A DNA stretch of 39,144 nucleotides from Mariniphaga sp964398855 (GCA_964398855.1 CAYNOQ010000018.1:1-39144); one strand, 5' to 3'; shown: positions 7,258 to 16,946, counted from the stretch's first letter. Numbers and translations: made by a program. Notes: generated from the sequence alone by a model not told the origin.

Positions 7258-8056
7258 CATCGTCATCAGTTTCAAATTCGTCAAAATCTTCAAATCCACC
7301 TGCATCGTCCGGTCCAAAAGGAAGTTCCAGATTATCACCCTTGTTGATAATATCCAAAATTTCATTGCGGGACAACACCTTAACATTAGTAATAATCATG
7401 TCACCTTCCAGAAAATCGCCATACTGGTTGCACTCCTCTATAACGCTGTCCACAAGCTGTTTCAAATCCACATGCATCGGGAGAAGCACCAGAGCAGAGC
7501 TAAATCCTTCAGCGAAATCAATGGATTCAAATTCGCCGTTTGCATTTTTCAATTCAAAAATCAGTTCATCCTTAACCAATTTTTGCTGAATCGGAGTGAG
7601 CATATTCGCCTTATCGGTATTGATAAAAACCAGATAGTAGCGAAGTTTTTTCCCTTTTCCTCCAAGTCCGGTAGAGATAAGAAATTGCTGTTCATCAAGC
7701 AGCGAAGTTTGCAGCAACATGCGGCTTTCCTGAAAAGCAAGTATCCCCCAGTCCCTGATTCCGGTGTCTGCCTGCTGCAAAAACTTTTCCAGCATACGGT
7801 AAGCCTTCACATCGTCAGTGCCTGCCAGACCAATCAAAATTCTTTTTTTCAATTCGGAGTCGGTGTCGGCAGAAAACAGGGTGACTTCCTGATCCAGATA
7901 ATTTTCCTGAACCTCCTCCTTCCTGATCTCCTGCGACATTTCAAAAAAACTCATCTGAACATCAAGGTCAATCTGCTCTTCCAGAATATTGATATTATCC
8001 GAAAAGTTTTCAAAGATTTTTTGAATGTCGTCGTAAAACTCTTTTTCTTCTCTCAT
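7244..8056 (-). CDS. Conserved hypothetical protein with acidic C-terminus
   Basis: 270 residues, no signal peptide and no membrane segments, so presumably cytoplasmic. The first ~110 residues are helical with heptad-like spacing. Residues about 110-245 look alpha/beta and include FLISTGLGGKGKKLRYYLVF and SRNEILDIINKGDNLELPFG. The last ~20 residues are almost all Asp/Glu (DEFETDDDDEEE). I recognise no catalytic motif; it resembles conserved unknown proteins of Bacteroidales. A good -7 promoter box lies 18 nt upstream, and it overlaps the thiamine-binding gene, so the two are probably co-expressed. Confidence 0.75.
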   Translation of the reverse strand: MREEKEFYDDIQKIFENFSDNINILEEQIDLDVQMSFFEMSQEIRKEEVQENYLDQEVTLFSADTDSELKKRILIGLAGTDDVKAYRMLEKFLQQADTGIRDWGILAFQESRMLLQTSLLDEQQFLISTGLGGKGKKLRYYLVFINTDKANMLTPIQQKLVKDELIFELKNANGEFESIDFAEGFSSALVLLPMHVDLKQLVDSVIEECNQYGDFLEGDMIITNVKVLSRNEILDIINKGDNLELPFGPDDAGGFEDFDEFETDDDDEEE

Positions 8057-8073
8057 CTGCTTTTATTAAAAAA

Positions 8074-8081
8074 CAAAAGTA
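8074..8081 (-). promoter_or_regulatory. -7 box (TACTTTTG) for acidic protein operon
   Basis: The minus-strand match to TAnnTTTG would put the transcription start about 10 nt before the ATG at 8056. It lies in the 89-nt gap after rpe, indicating that the two downstream genes form a transcript separate from rpoD-rpe. Confidence 0.5.
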
Positions 8082-8145
8082 GTCACAACTTCTCACATTA
8101 AGAAAAATGAACCGGCAAAGGTTATGTAAAAACGCAAAATGAAGT

Positions 8146-8799
8146 TTAAATATTTTTGAGATTCCAAATGGTCTCCACCGGATTACCGGAGCCGAAAACA
8201 AAACTGCCTGCCACTAAAACATCGGCGCCTGCCTGCACCAGATTTTTTCCGGTTTCGTAATTTACGCCGCCATCCACCTCAATCAGGCAGTCTGAATTGT
8301 TCTTTAAAATGAGTTCCTTCAACTCTCTCACTTTTTTATAGGTGTTGGGAATAAACGCCTGTCCGCCAAATCCGGGATTCACCGACATTATCAGCGCCAA
8401 ATCCAGCTCCTTTATAATATCTTCTAAAAAACTGACAGGCGTGTGCGGATTGATGCTCACCCCGGCTTTCACGCCGCCCTCTTTAATCTGATTTACAGTA
8501 CGGTGCAGATGTGGACAAGCTTCATAATGTACCGTGAGCCATGACGCACCGGCAGCAGCAAACGCTTCCACATATTTTTCGGGATTGACAATCATCAGAT
8601 GCACATCAAGCGGTTTTTCGGCAATTTTGTGAATATGCTCAACAATCGGAAATCCAAAAGAGATATTGGGCACAAACACGCCATCCATCACATCGCAATG
8701 GATAAAATCTGCTTCACTTTCGTTCAGCATACGAATATCTTTTTCAAGATTGTTAAAATCAGCTGAAAGCACCGAAGGGGCTATTTTTGGTTTCATCAT
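8146..8799 (-). CDS. rpe: Ribulose-phosphate 3-epimerase
   Basis: 217 residues, the usual length for the family. It interconverts ribulose 5-phosphate and xylulose 5-phosphate in the pentose phosphate pathway. Visible motifs: APSVLSADF at the N-terminus, metal ligands His34 and Asp36 in DFIHCDVMDG, VHLMIVNP with the next His, MSVNPGFGGQAFIP, and the phosphate-binding VDGGVN near residue 175. It starts 12 nt after the sigma factor gene stops, so it is cotranscribed with rpoD. Two adjacent ATG codons (8799 and 8796) are both possible. Confidence 0.97.
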   Translation of the reverse strand: MMKPKIAPSVLSADFNNLEKDIRMLNESEADFIHCDVMDGVFVPNISFGFPIVEHIHKIAEKPLDVHLMIVNPEKYVEAFAAAGASWLTVHYEACPHLHRTVNQIKEGGVKAGVSINPHTPVSFLEDIIKELDLALIMSVNPGFGGQAFIPNTYKKVRELKELILKNNSDCLIEVDGGVNYETGKNLVQAGADVLVAGSFVFGSGNPVETIWNLKNI

Positions 8800-8811
8800 A
8801 AAAATAAAAGA

Positions 8812-9678
8812 TTATTGCCCAAGATAGGCTTTAAGTAAACGGTTACGGTATTGGGTTCTCAGTTTTTTGATTGCTTTTTCCTTGATTTGTCTGACTCTTT
8901 CGCGAGTGAGCCCAAATTCGCTTCCTATCTCTTCAAGCGTATAATGCGGACATTCATTCAGCCCGAAATAGCACCTGAGAATTTCAGCTTCCCTGTGGCT
9001 CAGGGTGGAGAGCGTCCGCTCAATTTCCTGTCTCAGCGAATCGGTAATCAAATCCGAGTCGGGAGCCGGCGCATCTTCATTCAACAAAATATCGTGCATC
9101 GTTTCCGCCTCATCATCACGCAGCGGCGCGTCAATTGAAATGTGAATATTGGAAAAACTCATGGCATCTTCAATCATCTCAACGCTTGATTCAACAAGCT
9201 CTGCCAGCTCATCCACCGTGGGATCGCGCTGATATTTCTGCTCAAGATTGGTGAATGCCCGGTTCACTTTATTGACAAGTCCGATTTTATTCAGCGGAAG
9301 CCTGACAATGCGCGACTGCTCAGCAAGCGCCTGCAAAATGGACTGCCTGATCCACCACACGGCGTAAGAGATAAACCGAAAACCGCGGGTTTCATCAAAG
9401 CGCCCGGCTGCCTTAATCAGTCCCAGATTACCTTCATTGATCATGTCCGACAGGCTTAAACCCCTGTTTTGGTACTGTTTTGCCACGGAAACAACAAAGC
9501 GGAGATTTGCCGTCACTAACCGCTCCAGCGCCTTCTCATCTCCCTTTTTTATACGTTTGCCCAATTCAACCTCCTCATCAACGGTCAGCAGGTCTTCCTT
9601 GCCGATCTCGTGCAGGTATTTCTCCAGAGAGAGAGAGTCACGATTCGTAAGTTGTTTGATAATTTTTAACTGCCTCAT
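8812..9678 (-). CDS. rpoD: Primary RNA polymerase sigma factor (RpoD/SigA family)
   Basis: 288 residues, the short form typical of the Bacteroidetes housekeeping sigma factor, which lacks the long region 1.1. Region 1.2 is at DSLSLEKYLHEIGKEDLLT. Region 2 runs LVTANLRFVVSVAKQY through RGFRFISYAVWWIRQSI, with the promoter-melting aromatic residues intact. Region 3 follows, and region 4 has the helix-turn-helix TLEEIGSEFGLTRERVRQIKEKA. It recognises the -33 TTTG / -7 TAnnTTTG promoters seen repeatedly in this window. rpe follows 12 nt later. The 295-nt upstream gap presumably contains its promoter; a one-mismatch box (CATATTTG) is present there. Confidence 0.97.
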   Translation of the reverse strand: MRQLKIIKQLTNRDSLSLEKYLHEIGKEDLLTVDEEVELGKRIKKGDEKALERLVTANLRFVVSVAKQYQNRGLSLSDMINEGNLGLIKAAGRFDETRGFRFISYAVWWIRQSILQALAEQSRIVRLPLNKIGLVNKVNRAFTNLEQKYQRDPTVDELAELVESSVEMIEDAMSFSNIHISIDAPLRDDEAETMHDILLNEDAPAPDSDLITDSLRQEIERTLSTLSHREAEILRCYFGLNECPHYTLEEIGSEFGLTRERVRQIKEKAIKKLRTQYRNRLLKAYLGQ

Positions 9679-9973
9679 TGAATTGGAATTTTCACAATCG
9701 GTTTAAAAATAATCAAAAAAAATCAAATATGCCTTTTTGAATGAAAAATCGACACGGCAAAGCGATTCCCTGAAGAAAGTTGTACAGACTAAATTATCCC
9801 GGATTCAGGAATAAACTGTTTCTACCAATTCAATCTTATTGATTATAAGCAGATAAGAACAGTGCTTTTAATACATAATCCTGATTGAAATATTTTGTTG
9901 TAAAATTCAGCGCTGCCATCTTTATTTTGTAAAGAAACCCGAATTTTATCTGATAAATTTGCATGAGCATCAT

Positions 9974-11287
9974 CTATAAATACCACCCTTTCAGATAATC
10001 TTTAAACGACTGAAAATCACTTCCCATGGGCAAAGACTGCTTTTTTCCCTTCATAAACCGGGCAAGTTTTTCGGGCAGCGGTACTTTTCCTGCGCCAATC
10101 ACCGCTTCCACGGTTTCCGTAAATTTAGCAGGATGAGCCGTTTCCAAAAAAACACCAATCTGTCCCTGTTTCAGATATTCCTGCAACGCCATAAAGCCGC
10201 AGGCACCGTGGGGATCGCACAGATATCCGGTATTTTCATAAACCGCTTTTACGGCCTCTCTTATCTGATTGTCAGAATAGCGCGCACCGCTGATCAGTGA
10301 AGATATTTCACTGTACGAATGGTTGTAAAGATCAAGAATTCGTACAAAATTGCTGGGTGCGCCAACATCCATGGCATTAGCGATGGTTTCCACCGACGGG
10401 CGTGGATTATATCCTCCGGTTTTAAGATATTCATAAACCACGTCATTTTCATTGTTGGCAGCCAAAAAATGGGCAACCGGAAGCCCCGATTTGTGGGCAA
10501 ACAGTCCTGCCGTCAGATTTCCAAAATTTCCGCTGGGCACGGAAATAACCAGCTGTTTGTCATTTAAAACACCCATCTCTTTCAGCCGTGCATAAGCATT
10601 AAAATAGTAAAATGACTGGGGCAAAAAACGGGCAACATTGATAGAATTTGCCGATGTCAGCAGCAGATTTTCATTGAGTTGCTCATCCAAAAAAGCAGTT
10701 TTAACCAACCGCTGACAGTCGTCAAAAGTTCCGTCAACTTCCAAAGCGGTGATATTTTGTCCCAAAGTGGCAAATTGAGATTCCTGAATCCGGCTCACTT
10801 TCCCTTTGGGATACAGCACATGCACCCGGATGCCTTCAACTCCCAGAAAACCGTTGGCAACAGCGCTGCCGGTATCACCGGAAGTAGCCACCAAAACATG
10901 AACCTGGCGCCGGTTTCCGGCAAGGAAATAGTTGAGCAAACGTGCCATAAACCGTGCGCCAACATCTTTAAATGCCATGGTCGGTCCATGAAAAAGCTCC
11001 AAAGAAAAGACTGAATCCGTTACCTGAACAACCGGACAGTCAAATTGCAATGTATCATAAACAATCTCTTTCAGGCTGCTAAGCTCCACATCTTCGCCAA
11101 AATAGCTTTTTGCCACTTCAAAGGCAATTTTCTGAAAAGTGAGTTTATGGATGTTTTCAAAAAATGCTGCCGAAAATTTCTCAATCCGCTCAGGCATAAA
11201 CAGTCCGTTATCGGCTGCAAGTCCTTTAACGACTGCTTCCTTTAATGTTACCGGTGCTATCTTTTTGTTGGTGCTGTAATATTTCAT
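9974..11287 (-). CDS. thrC: Threonine synthase
   Basis: 437 residues. A PLP enzyme that converts O-phosphohomoserine to threonine, the last step of the pathway. The Schiff-base lysine is Lys107 in HGPTMAFKDVGARFM; LVATSGDTGSAVANGF supplies the phosphate-binding loop and SVPSGNFGNLTAGL follows. The N-terminus (MKYYSTNKK) and length fit the bacterial ThrC class. It is the third gene of the minus-strand thr cluster, 87 nt after the phosphoglycerate-mutase-like gene. Confidence 0.97.
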   Translation of the reverse strand: MKYYSTNKKIAPVTLKEAVVKGLAADNGLFMPERIEKFSAAFFENIHKLTFQKIAFEVAKSYFGEDVELSSLKEIVYDTLQFDCPVVQVTDSVFSLELFHGPTMAFKDVGARFMARLLNYFLAGNRRQVHVLVATSGDTGSAVANGFLGVEGIRVHVLYPKGKVSRIQESQFATLGQNITALEVDGTFDDCQRLVKTAFLDEQLNENLLLTSANSINVARFLPQSFYYFNAYARLKEMGVLNDKQLVISVPSGNFGNLTAGLFAHKSGLPVAHFLAANNENDVVYEYLKTGGYNPRPSVETIANAMDVGAPSNFVRILDLYNHSYSEISSLISGARYSDNQIREAVKAVYENTGYLCDPHGACGFMALQEYLKQGQIGVFLETAHPAKFTETVEAVIGAGKVPLPEKLARFMKGKKQSLPMGSDFQSFKDYLKGWYL

Positions 11288-11374
11288 CTGTTTTGTGATA
11301 AAAAATCAATTGTGCCGTAAACCGAGCGACAAAAATATAAAATCGGCGCTTTAAATAAAATAAAACTCAGAAAC

Positions 11375-12583
11375 TCATATTTTAAGGAAAGTTCGGATAA
11401 ACTCATCCCCTTGCAGCAAGCCAAAAGTACCGTTTTTGGCACTAAACTCATCGTATGCTTTTACTGAGTCCGGCGCAATTCCGGGCTTATAAATTAAAAA
11501 GGGAACCGGTTCGCGCGTATGGGTTTTTAGGGCACAGGGTGTCGGATGATCGGGCAAAACGGCAATTGCAACCGGCTCATCCATTTTTCCGACCTCTTCT
11601 AAAATATATTTTACCACGCGGCTGTCTAAATATTCTATGGTTTGTATTTTTAACTCCACATCGCCTTCATGTCCTGCTTCATCACTTGCTTCGATATGCA
11701 GATACACGAAATCGTTCTTTTTCAACGCATCAACGGTTGCCTGCGCTTTTCCTTCATAATTGGTGTTATATAACCCGGTGGCTCCCTCAACATGAATCAC
11801 TTCCATGCCGGCATAAACTCCAATTCCCTGAATCAGGTCAACAGCAGAAATGACTGCCGATTTTTCTAACCCAAACATTTCTTTCAGTGTCGGCATTTGT
11901 GGCTTGTAGCCCGGCGACCAGAGCCAGATACTTGTTGCAGCAGCTTTTCCCTCTTTTTTTCGCCGGATATTTACGGGATGATCTGCCAATATCTCCTGCG
12001 ATTTCAAAATCAGATCATTCAGCAGTTCGGCAGTTTTTACAGCGCTTTCTACCAACGGCTTCACCATCACTTCCTGAAAAGGAGTGCCGGGGACATCATG
12101 CGGCGGTGTGCAATCCAGCTCTTTTTTTCCTCCCTTCACCACTAAAAGATGACGATAGGAAACTCCGGGATAAAATCTAACTTCATCATTGCCAAGCTTC
12201 TCATTTAAAAAATGAATGAGTTCAGCTGCTTCTTCGTTAGAAATGTGACCGGCAGAATGGTTTTCCAAAATTCCTTTTTCAATGGTCAGCAGGTTACAGC
12301 GCAGCGCCAGATCGCCGGGCTGCAACTCAACGCCCATACTGGCAGCCTCCAGCACACCGCGCCCTTCATAAACTTTCTCTACATCATATCCCAAAACCGC
12401 CATGTTGGCAATTTCACTGCCCGGATGCATGGTTTCGGGCACTGTGCTTAACAAACCGTTCTGCCCCTCTTTGGCAAGCCAGTCGATATTAGGCTTTTGC
12501 GCCAATTGCAACGGTGTTTTTCCGCCAAAATCAGGCAGCGGTTCATCAGACATTCCGTCGCCAAGTATTATCAGATACTTCAT
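11375..12583 (-). CDS. Archaeal-type iPGM homologue, putative homoserine kinase
   Basis: 402 residues of the alkaline-phosphatase superfamily, cofactor-independent phosphoglycerate mutase (ApgM) type. Metal-binding motif LGDGMSDEP is near residue 8, with PGSEIANMAVLGYD and YEGRGVLEAASMGVEL after it, and VAIAVLPDHPTPC near the C-terminus. A subgroup of this family is annotated as proposed homoserine kinase because it sits in threonine operons that lack thrB. Here it lies exactly between thrA and thrC, and no GHMP-type thrB is in the window. The likely reaction is phosphorylation of homoserine. Phosphoglycerate mutase activity remains the alternative. Confidence 0.85.
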   Translation of the reverse strand: MKYLIILGDGMSDEPLPDFGGKTPLQLAQKPNIDWLAKEGQNGLLSTVPETMHPGSEIANMAVLGYDVEKVYEGRGVLEAASMGVELQPGDLALRCNLLTIEKGILENHSAGHISNEEAAELIHFLNEKLGNDEVRFYPGVSYRHLLVVKGGKKELDCTPPHDVPGTPFQEVMVKPLVESAVKTAELLNDLILKSQEILADHPVNIRRKKEGKAAATSIWLWSPGYKPQMPTLKEMFGLEKSAVISAVDLIQGIGVYAGMEVIHVEGATGLYNTNYEGKAQATVDALKKNDFVYLHIEASDEAGHEGDVELKIQTIEYLDSRVVKYILEEVGKMDEPVAIAVLPDHPTPCALKTHTREPVPFLIYKPGIAPDSVKAYDEFSAKNGTFGLLQGDEFIRTFLKI

Positions 12584-12728
12584 TGTCTATTTATAAAGTT
12601 AACTTTTCAGGGAAAATATTAAAACCATCAGCTGCAAAAAATGTTGAATGTGCGGTTTTTCTCAAGAGCCGTTTTTCAGGGTTGTGCAGAACTCAATTTT
12701 TCTGAACAGTTTAAATTTCCACTTCCGT

Positions 12729-15152
12729 TTATATGTTAAAAACCCGGATTAAATCTGCAAAAACGCCAGCCGCAGTAACCGAAGCGCCCGCCCCGTAGCC
12801 CTTTATCAGCATCGGAAACTTGTTGTATCTTTCGGTGGTAAACATCACCAGATTGTTGCTTCCTTCCAAATCGTAAAACGGATGGTTTGAGCTGATCTCC
12901 TGCAAGCCGGTTTCGGCTTTGCCGTTTTCAAATTTTGCCACAAACCGCCATTTTTTGTTCTGTTCAGCTAATTTTTTTCGCCGTTCCTCAAATTCTGCAT
13001 CCAACTGCGGAACATTTGTCCAGAAGGCTTCTAACGGTCCATCAAAAAAGTGGTCAGGCACAAACCGTTCAATGGCAATCTCATCCATCTCAAGCGGATA
13101 GCCCGATTCGCGCGCAAGAATCAGAATTTTCCGGGCAACATCCACGCCGCTCAGGTCCACTCGCGGATCGGGTTCGGAATAACCCTGCTCCTGAGCCATT
13201 TTAATCGTTTTGCTGAAAGGAATTTCTGCTGAAATGGTGTTAAAAATGAAATTAAGCGTTCCCGAAAGCACGGCTTCAATTTTTAAAATCCGGTCACCGG
13301 AATTCACCAGATCGTTCAGCGTGTTGATAATGGGTAAACCTGCGCCCACATTGGTTTCAAACAGAAACTTAACTCCTTTCTGCTTTGCCGTATTCTTCAA
13401 TCCGATATAGTTTTCATACGATGAAGAAGCGGCAACTTTATTGGCAGTAACCAATGAAATATTGGACTCAAGTATCTCCTTATAAAGCGCCGAAACGTCC
13501 TCTGACGCAGTGCAATCGACAAACACCGAATTGAAAATATTCATCTCCTTCATCTCTTTCAAATACCCGGAAAGACTGGAATTCATCTCCGACTCATCAA
13601 GTGCGCCCTGCCATGCGTTCATGTCAATTCCTTCGCGCCGGAAAACCATTTTTCGGGAATTGGCAATTCCTGTAAGCTTGATTTTCAGCCGCTTTTCTTC
13701 AATCAGCTTCTGCCTTTGCTTGTGCATCTGCTCAAGCAAACTTCCGCCAACCGTGCCCACTCCCATTAAAAAAACGTTCAGTTCCACATTTTCAGAAAGG
13801 AAAAACGATTCGTGCACCACATTTAAGGTTTTACGCAATTCCTGTTTTTTCACCACCCAGGAGATATTCAGTTCCGAAGCGCCCTGTGCAATAGCTATGA
13901 TATTGATCCCATTTTTTCCGATTGTTGAAAACAGTTTTCCCGCAACGCCTGTGGTGTGTTTCATGTTTTCGCCCACAATTGCCACAATGGAGAGATCATT
14001 TTCTATGGAAACCTTGCTGATTTGTCCGGAACTAATCTCTTTTCCAAACTCCTCCCTAATGGCAATTTTTGCCAGCTCAACCGCTTGATGGTTGACAGCC
14101 ACGCTGATGGAATTTTCGGAAGAAGCCTGCGAAATCATAATCACATTGACTTTTGCATTTGCCAGAGCGGTGAAAAGGCGCATTGAAATGCCAATTACGC
14201 CAACCATTCCTATTCCCTGCAAAGTTACCAGAGTAATATCCGAAATGGACGAAATCCCTTTAATGGGGCGCTCCTTGGGTGTTTTTGCAGTACTGATAAT
14301 CAGTGTGCCGTCATTTTCGGGTTTGAATGTGTTTTTTATCCGGATGGGAATTCCTTTTTGGTAAACCGGCAAAATTGTGGGCGGATAAATCACTTTTGCA
14401 CCAAAATGGGAAAGTTCCATCGCTTCCGAGTAGGTAAGCTCCGGAATTGTGTATGCCTTGCTGATAACCCGCGGATCGGCAGTCATAAATCCATCCACAT
14501 CTGTCCATATTTCCAACGTATTGGCATTGAGCGCCGCAGCTAAAATAGCTGCCGTGAAATCAGAGCCGCCACGCCCGATTGTGGTATATTCATCTTTTGC
14601 ATTTTTAGCTATGAACCCCGGCACAATGGCAATACCTGAGAAATCGGCAAATTTTTCGGTGATTTTTTGATTGGTTACATCAAAATCAACCTGCGCTTTC
14701 CCAAAATTACTGTCAGTTTGAATCAGTTCTGAAGCATCCACCCTGTATGCGCCGGGAATGAAATGCGCAACAATGTGCGAAGAGATGCGCTCGCCGATTC
14801 CGGCAATACGGTCTAATGTTTTGGCAGTCAGTTCACCCACAAGAGTGATTCCCGTTAAAATCTGTTCAAGTTCATTCAACAACTCTTCAACAATGTAGGT
14901 AATAGCTCCCGAACCGTTAAAAAGACCGTTGATTATCTGCTGGTGAATTTCCCTTATTTCAGCAAGAATGGGTTGGAAATCTTCTGACCCCGCTGATGCC
15001 GTCTGGGCAGCATTCAAAATCATATCTGTGATTCCACCTACTGCGGAAACCACAACAACAGCATCTTCCTTCTGGCTCAGAACAATGTCTCTGACCTTTT
15101 TAATGTTGGCTGCGGAGCCTACCGAAGTTCCGCCAAATTTTACAACTTTCAT
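12729..15152 (-). CDS. thrA: Bifunctional aspartokinase / homoserine dehydrogenase
   Basis: 807 residues, the usual length of the fused enzyme. The aspartokinase part (about 1-290) begins MKVVKFGGTSVGSA and has TTIGRGGSDFTAA. Tandem ACT-type regulatory domains span about 310-450 (VTLQGIGMVGVIG, IVGENMKHTTGVAGKLF). The homoserine dehydrogenase part (about 457-807) has the NAD(P)-binding LMGVGTVGGSLLEQM, ANKVAASS, and EAVLSGTLNFIFN with YSEPDPRVDLSG. It catalyses the first and third steps from aspartate to threonine. It is the first gene of the minus-strand thr cluster, about 145 nt before the next gene. Feedback control by threonine is likely from the ACT domains. Confidence 0.97.
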   Translation of the reverse strand: MKVVKFGGTSVGSAANIKKVRDIVLSQKEDAVVVVSAVGGITDMILNAAQTASAGSEDFQPILAEIREIHQQIINGLFNGSGAITYIVEELLNELEQILTGITLVGELTAKTLDRIAGIGERISSHIVAHFIPGAYRVDASELIQTDSNFGKAQVDFDVTNQKITEKFADFSGIAIVPGFIAKNAKDEYTTIGRGGSDFTAAILAAALNANTLEIWTDVDGFMTADPRVISKAYTIPELTYSEAMELSHFGAKVIYPPTILPVYQKGIPIRIKNTFKPENDGTLIISTAKTPKERPIKGISSISDITLVTLQGIGMVGVIGISMRLFTALANAKVNVIMISQASSENSISVAVNHQAVELAKIAIREEFGKEISSGQISKVSIENDLSIVAIVGENMKHTTGVAGKLFSTIGKNGINIIAIAQGASELNISWVVKKQELRKTLNVVHESFFLSENVELNVFLMGVGTVGGSLLEQMHKQRQKLIEEKRLKIKLTGIANSRKMVFRREGIDMNAWQGALDESEMNSSLSGYLKEMKEMNIFNSVFVDCTASEDVSALYKEILESNISLVTANKVAASSSYENYIGLKNTAKQKGVKFLFETNVGAGLPIINTLNDLVNSGDRILKIEAVLSGTLNFIFNTISAEIPFSKTIKMAQEQGYSEPDPRVDLSGVDVARKILILARESGYPLEMDEIAIERFVPDHFFDGPLEAFWTNVPQLDAEFEERRKKLAEQNKKWRFVAKFENGKAETGLQEISSNHPFYDLEGSNNLVMFTTERYNKFPMLIKGYGAGASVTAAGVFADLIRVFNI

Positions 15153-15228
15153 CTGATATAATTATCTGTTTCCAAAATTTTTAATCGAAACCGCATGATT
15201 TTCACCCATGCTTTTCGCTTTTTCAGCT

Positions 15229-15263
15229 AAAAAAAAGGATGAACCGACCGAGTCGTTTCATCC
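15229..15263 (-). terminator. Intrinsic terminator of bcp-recA
   Basis: On the minus strand GGATGAAACGAC (from 15263) pairs with GTCGGTTCATCC over a 3-nt loop (one G-U), followed by eight T (complement of 15229-15236). It lies 30 nt after the recA stop and separates recA from thrA. Confidence 0.92.
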
Positions 15264-15292
15264 GGTAAAAAACCAAATATTTTAATATATAG

Positions 15293-16312
15293 CTATGTTG
15301 CAACTCCCGTGATGGCTTCAAGTATTTTGGTTTCTAACTCCTGAGCAAGTTCAGGATTGTCAACAATCAGGTTTCGCACAGTTTCACGCCCCTGCCCGAG
15401 CCTGGTTTCCCCGTAGCTGAACCAGGAACCGCTTTTTTTGATGATATTGAACTGCACGCCCAGGTCGATGATTTCGCCCGATTTTGAAATTCCCTCACCA
15501 TACAGAATATCGAACTCCGCTTTGCGGAATGGCGGAGCCACCTTGTTTTTCACCACTTTCACCCGCACGTTGTTCCCCATCACCTCATCGCCATCTTTCA
15601 GCTGTCCGATTCTGCGAATATCCAGCCGCACGGAAGAGTAAAACTTCAGCGCATTTCCACCGGTTGTAGTTTCGGGATTTCCAAACATCACCCCGATTTT
15701 TTCGCGCAACTGGTTGATAAAAATACAGCAAGTCTTTGTTTTACTGATGTTCCCGGTGAGCTTTCGCAGTGCCTGCGACATGAGCCGCGCCTGCAAACCC
15801 ATTTTGGAATCACCCATTTCGCCCTCTAACTCAGCTTTTGGCGTCAATGCCGCAACTGAATCAATCACAACGATATCTACCGCTCCGGAGCGCACTAAAT
15901 TATCCACAATTTCTAACGCCTGCTCGCCGTGGTCGGGTTGCGAAATGAGCAACTCATTAATATCAACCCCCAGTTTTTGAGCATAATAGGGGTCAAAAGC
16001 GTGCTCCGCATCCACAAAAGCGGCAATTCCGCCTGCTTTTTGAGCTTCGGCAATCGCATGAATGGCTAAAGTTGTTTTTCCGGAAGATTCCGGTCCGTAA
16101 ATTTCAACAACGCGCCCGCGCGGATAGCCTCCCACCCCGAGCGCCACATCCAGCGCAATGGAGCCGGAAGAGATGGCAGGAACATCTTCGTCCACCCGGT
16201 CGCCTAAGCGCATAATGGAACCCTTGCCATAACTTTTTTCAATCTTATCCAAGGTCAGCTGAAGCGCTTTCAGCTTTTCCTTGTTTACCTGTGCTTTTTC
16301 TTCTTTTGTCAT
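15293..16312 (-). CDS. recA: Recombinase RecA
   Basis: 339 residues. ATP-dependent strand-exchange protein for homologous recombination and SOS induction. Walker A is GPESSGKT at 73-80 and Walker B is in VDIVVIDSVAAL. The L2 DNA-binding loop is GNPETTTGGNALKFYSS, and the C-terminal FSYGETRLGQGRE is intact. It starts 13 nt after the bcp stop, so the two share a transcript from the promoter before bcp. No SOS-box-like element was recognised, as is common in this phylum. A clean terminator follows. Confidence 0.98.
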   Translation of the reverse strand: MTKEEKAQVNKEKLKALQLTLDKIEKSYGKGSIMRLGDRVDEDVPAISSGSIALDVALGVGGYPRGRVVEIYGPESSGKTTLAIHAIAEAQKAGGIAAFVDAEHAFDPYYAQKLGVDINELLISQPDHGEQALEIVDNLVRSGAVDIVVIDSVAALTPKAELEGEMGDSKMGLQARLMSQALRKLTGNISKTKTCCIFINQLREKIGVMFGNPETTTGGNALKFYSSVRLDIRRIGQLKDGDEVMGNNVRVKVVKNKVAPPFRKAEFDILYGEGISKSGEIIDLGVQFNIIKKSGSWFSYGETRLGQGRETVRNLIVDNPELAQELETKILEAITGVAT

Positions 16313-16325
16313 ATCCAGTAAAAGT

Positions 16326-16790
16326 TTAAATGTTCAAGCTTTTAAAAATTTGATTTGTATGATCTTTTGTCTTCACTTTTTCAATCACTTCAGTGATAAT
16401 TCCGTCTTCATCAATCACAAAGGTTGTACGCAGCACACCCATATATTTTCTTCCATACATACTTTTTTCACCCCATGCCCCGTAAGCTTTTAAAATCTCC
16501 TTTTCAGTATCGGCAATCAGATTGAATTTCAAATCATATTTTTCTCTGAATTCCCGATGGGAATCAACGCTGTCGGGACTAACGCCAACCACCTCATAGC
16601 CTCTGTTCAGCCACTCATCGTAATTTTCGTTCAAATTACAGGATTGCGCGGTGCAACCGGGTGTGTTGTCCTTGGGATAGAAATAGAGAATCAGCTTTTT
16701 CCCTGAAAAATCACCAAGTTTGATGCTGTTTCCATCCTGATTGATTCCTGAAAAATCGGGGGCTTTGTCTCCCGCCTTTAATTTTACCAT
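16326..16790 (-). CDS. bcp: Thioredoxin-dependent thiol peroxidase (Bcp/PrxQ)
   Basis: 154 residues, normal length. Peroxiredoxin that reduces hydroperoxides in the cytoplasm. The peroxidatic Cys46 and resolving Cys51 are visible in FYPKDNTPGCTAQSCNL, the PrxQ-type CxxxxC arrangement, followed by the GVSPDSVDSHREF motif. It is the first gene of a two-gene transcript with recA. A TATATTTG box 28 nt upstream supports the chosen start. Confidence 0.96.
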   Translation of the reverse strand: MVKLKAGDKAPDFSGINQDGNSIKLGDFSGKKLILYFYPKDNTPGCTAQSCNLNENYDEWLNRGYEVVGVSPDSVDSHREFREKYDLKFNLIADTEKEILKAYGAWGEKSMYGRKYMGVLRTTFVIDEDGIITEVIEKVKTKDHTNQIFKSLNI

Positions 16791-16817
16791 AGTTATTTCT
16801 CAATTTTTGAAGAAATA

Positions 16818-16825
16818 CAAATATA
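16818..16825 (-). promoter_or_regulatory. -7 box (TATATTTG) for bcp-recA
   Basis: Exact TAnnTTTG on the minus strand, predicting a transcription start about 20 nt before the bcp ATG, in the divergent gap with the TPR/SPOR gene. Confidence 0.6.
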
Positions 16826-16946
16826 CACTATTAAATCAGAAAAATCAGTCAACTTATTAACAGGACTTCCTGTTTTAAGTGGTGTAAATTGTGAAGCTTT
16901 GCACATTTTTTGTAAATTTACGATGTGTTAAAAAAAACAGTACAAA

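Noticed and set aside
7472..8101. 209-codon plus-strand ORF
   Set aside because: Antisense shadow of the conserved acidic protein, whose own frame has a promoter and operon context.
13510..14088. 192-codon plus-strand ORF inside thrA
   Set aside because: Antisense to well-conserved aspartokinase/homoserine dehydrogenase sequence; low-complexity Ser/Phe-rich translation.
15153..15228. Possible threonine leader peptide or T-box before thrA
   Set aside because: No Thr/Ile-rich short ORF and no T-box motif seen; the only hairpin nearby is the recA terminator.
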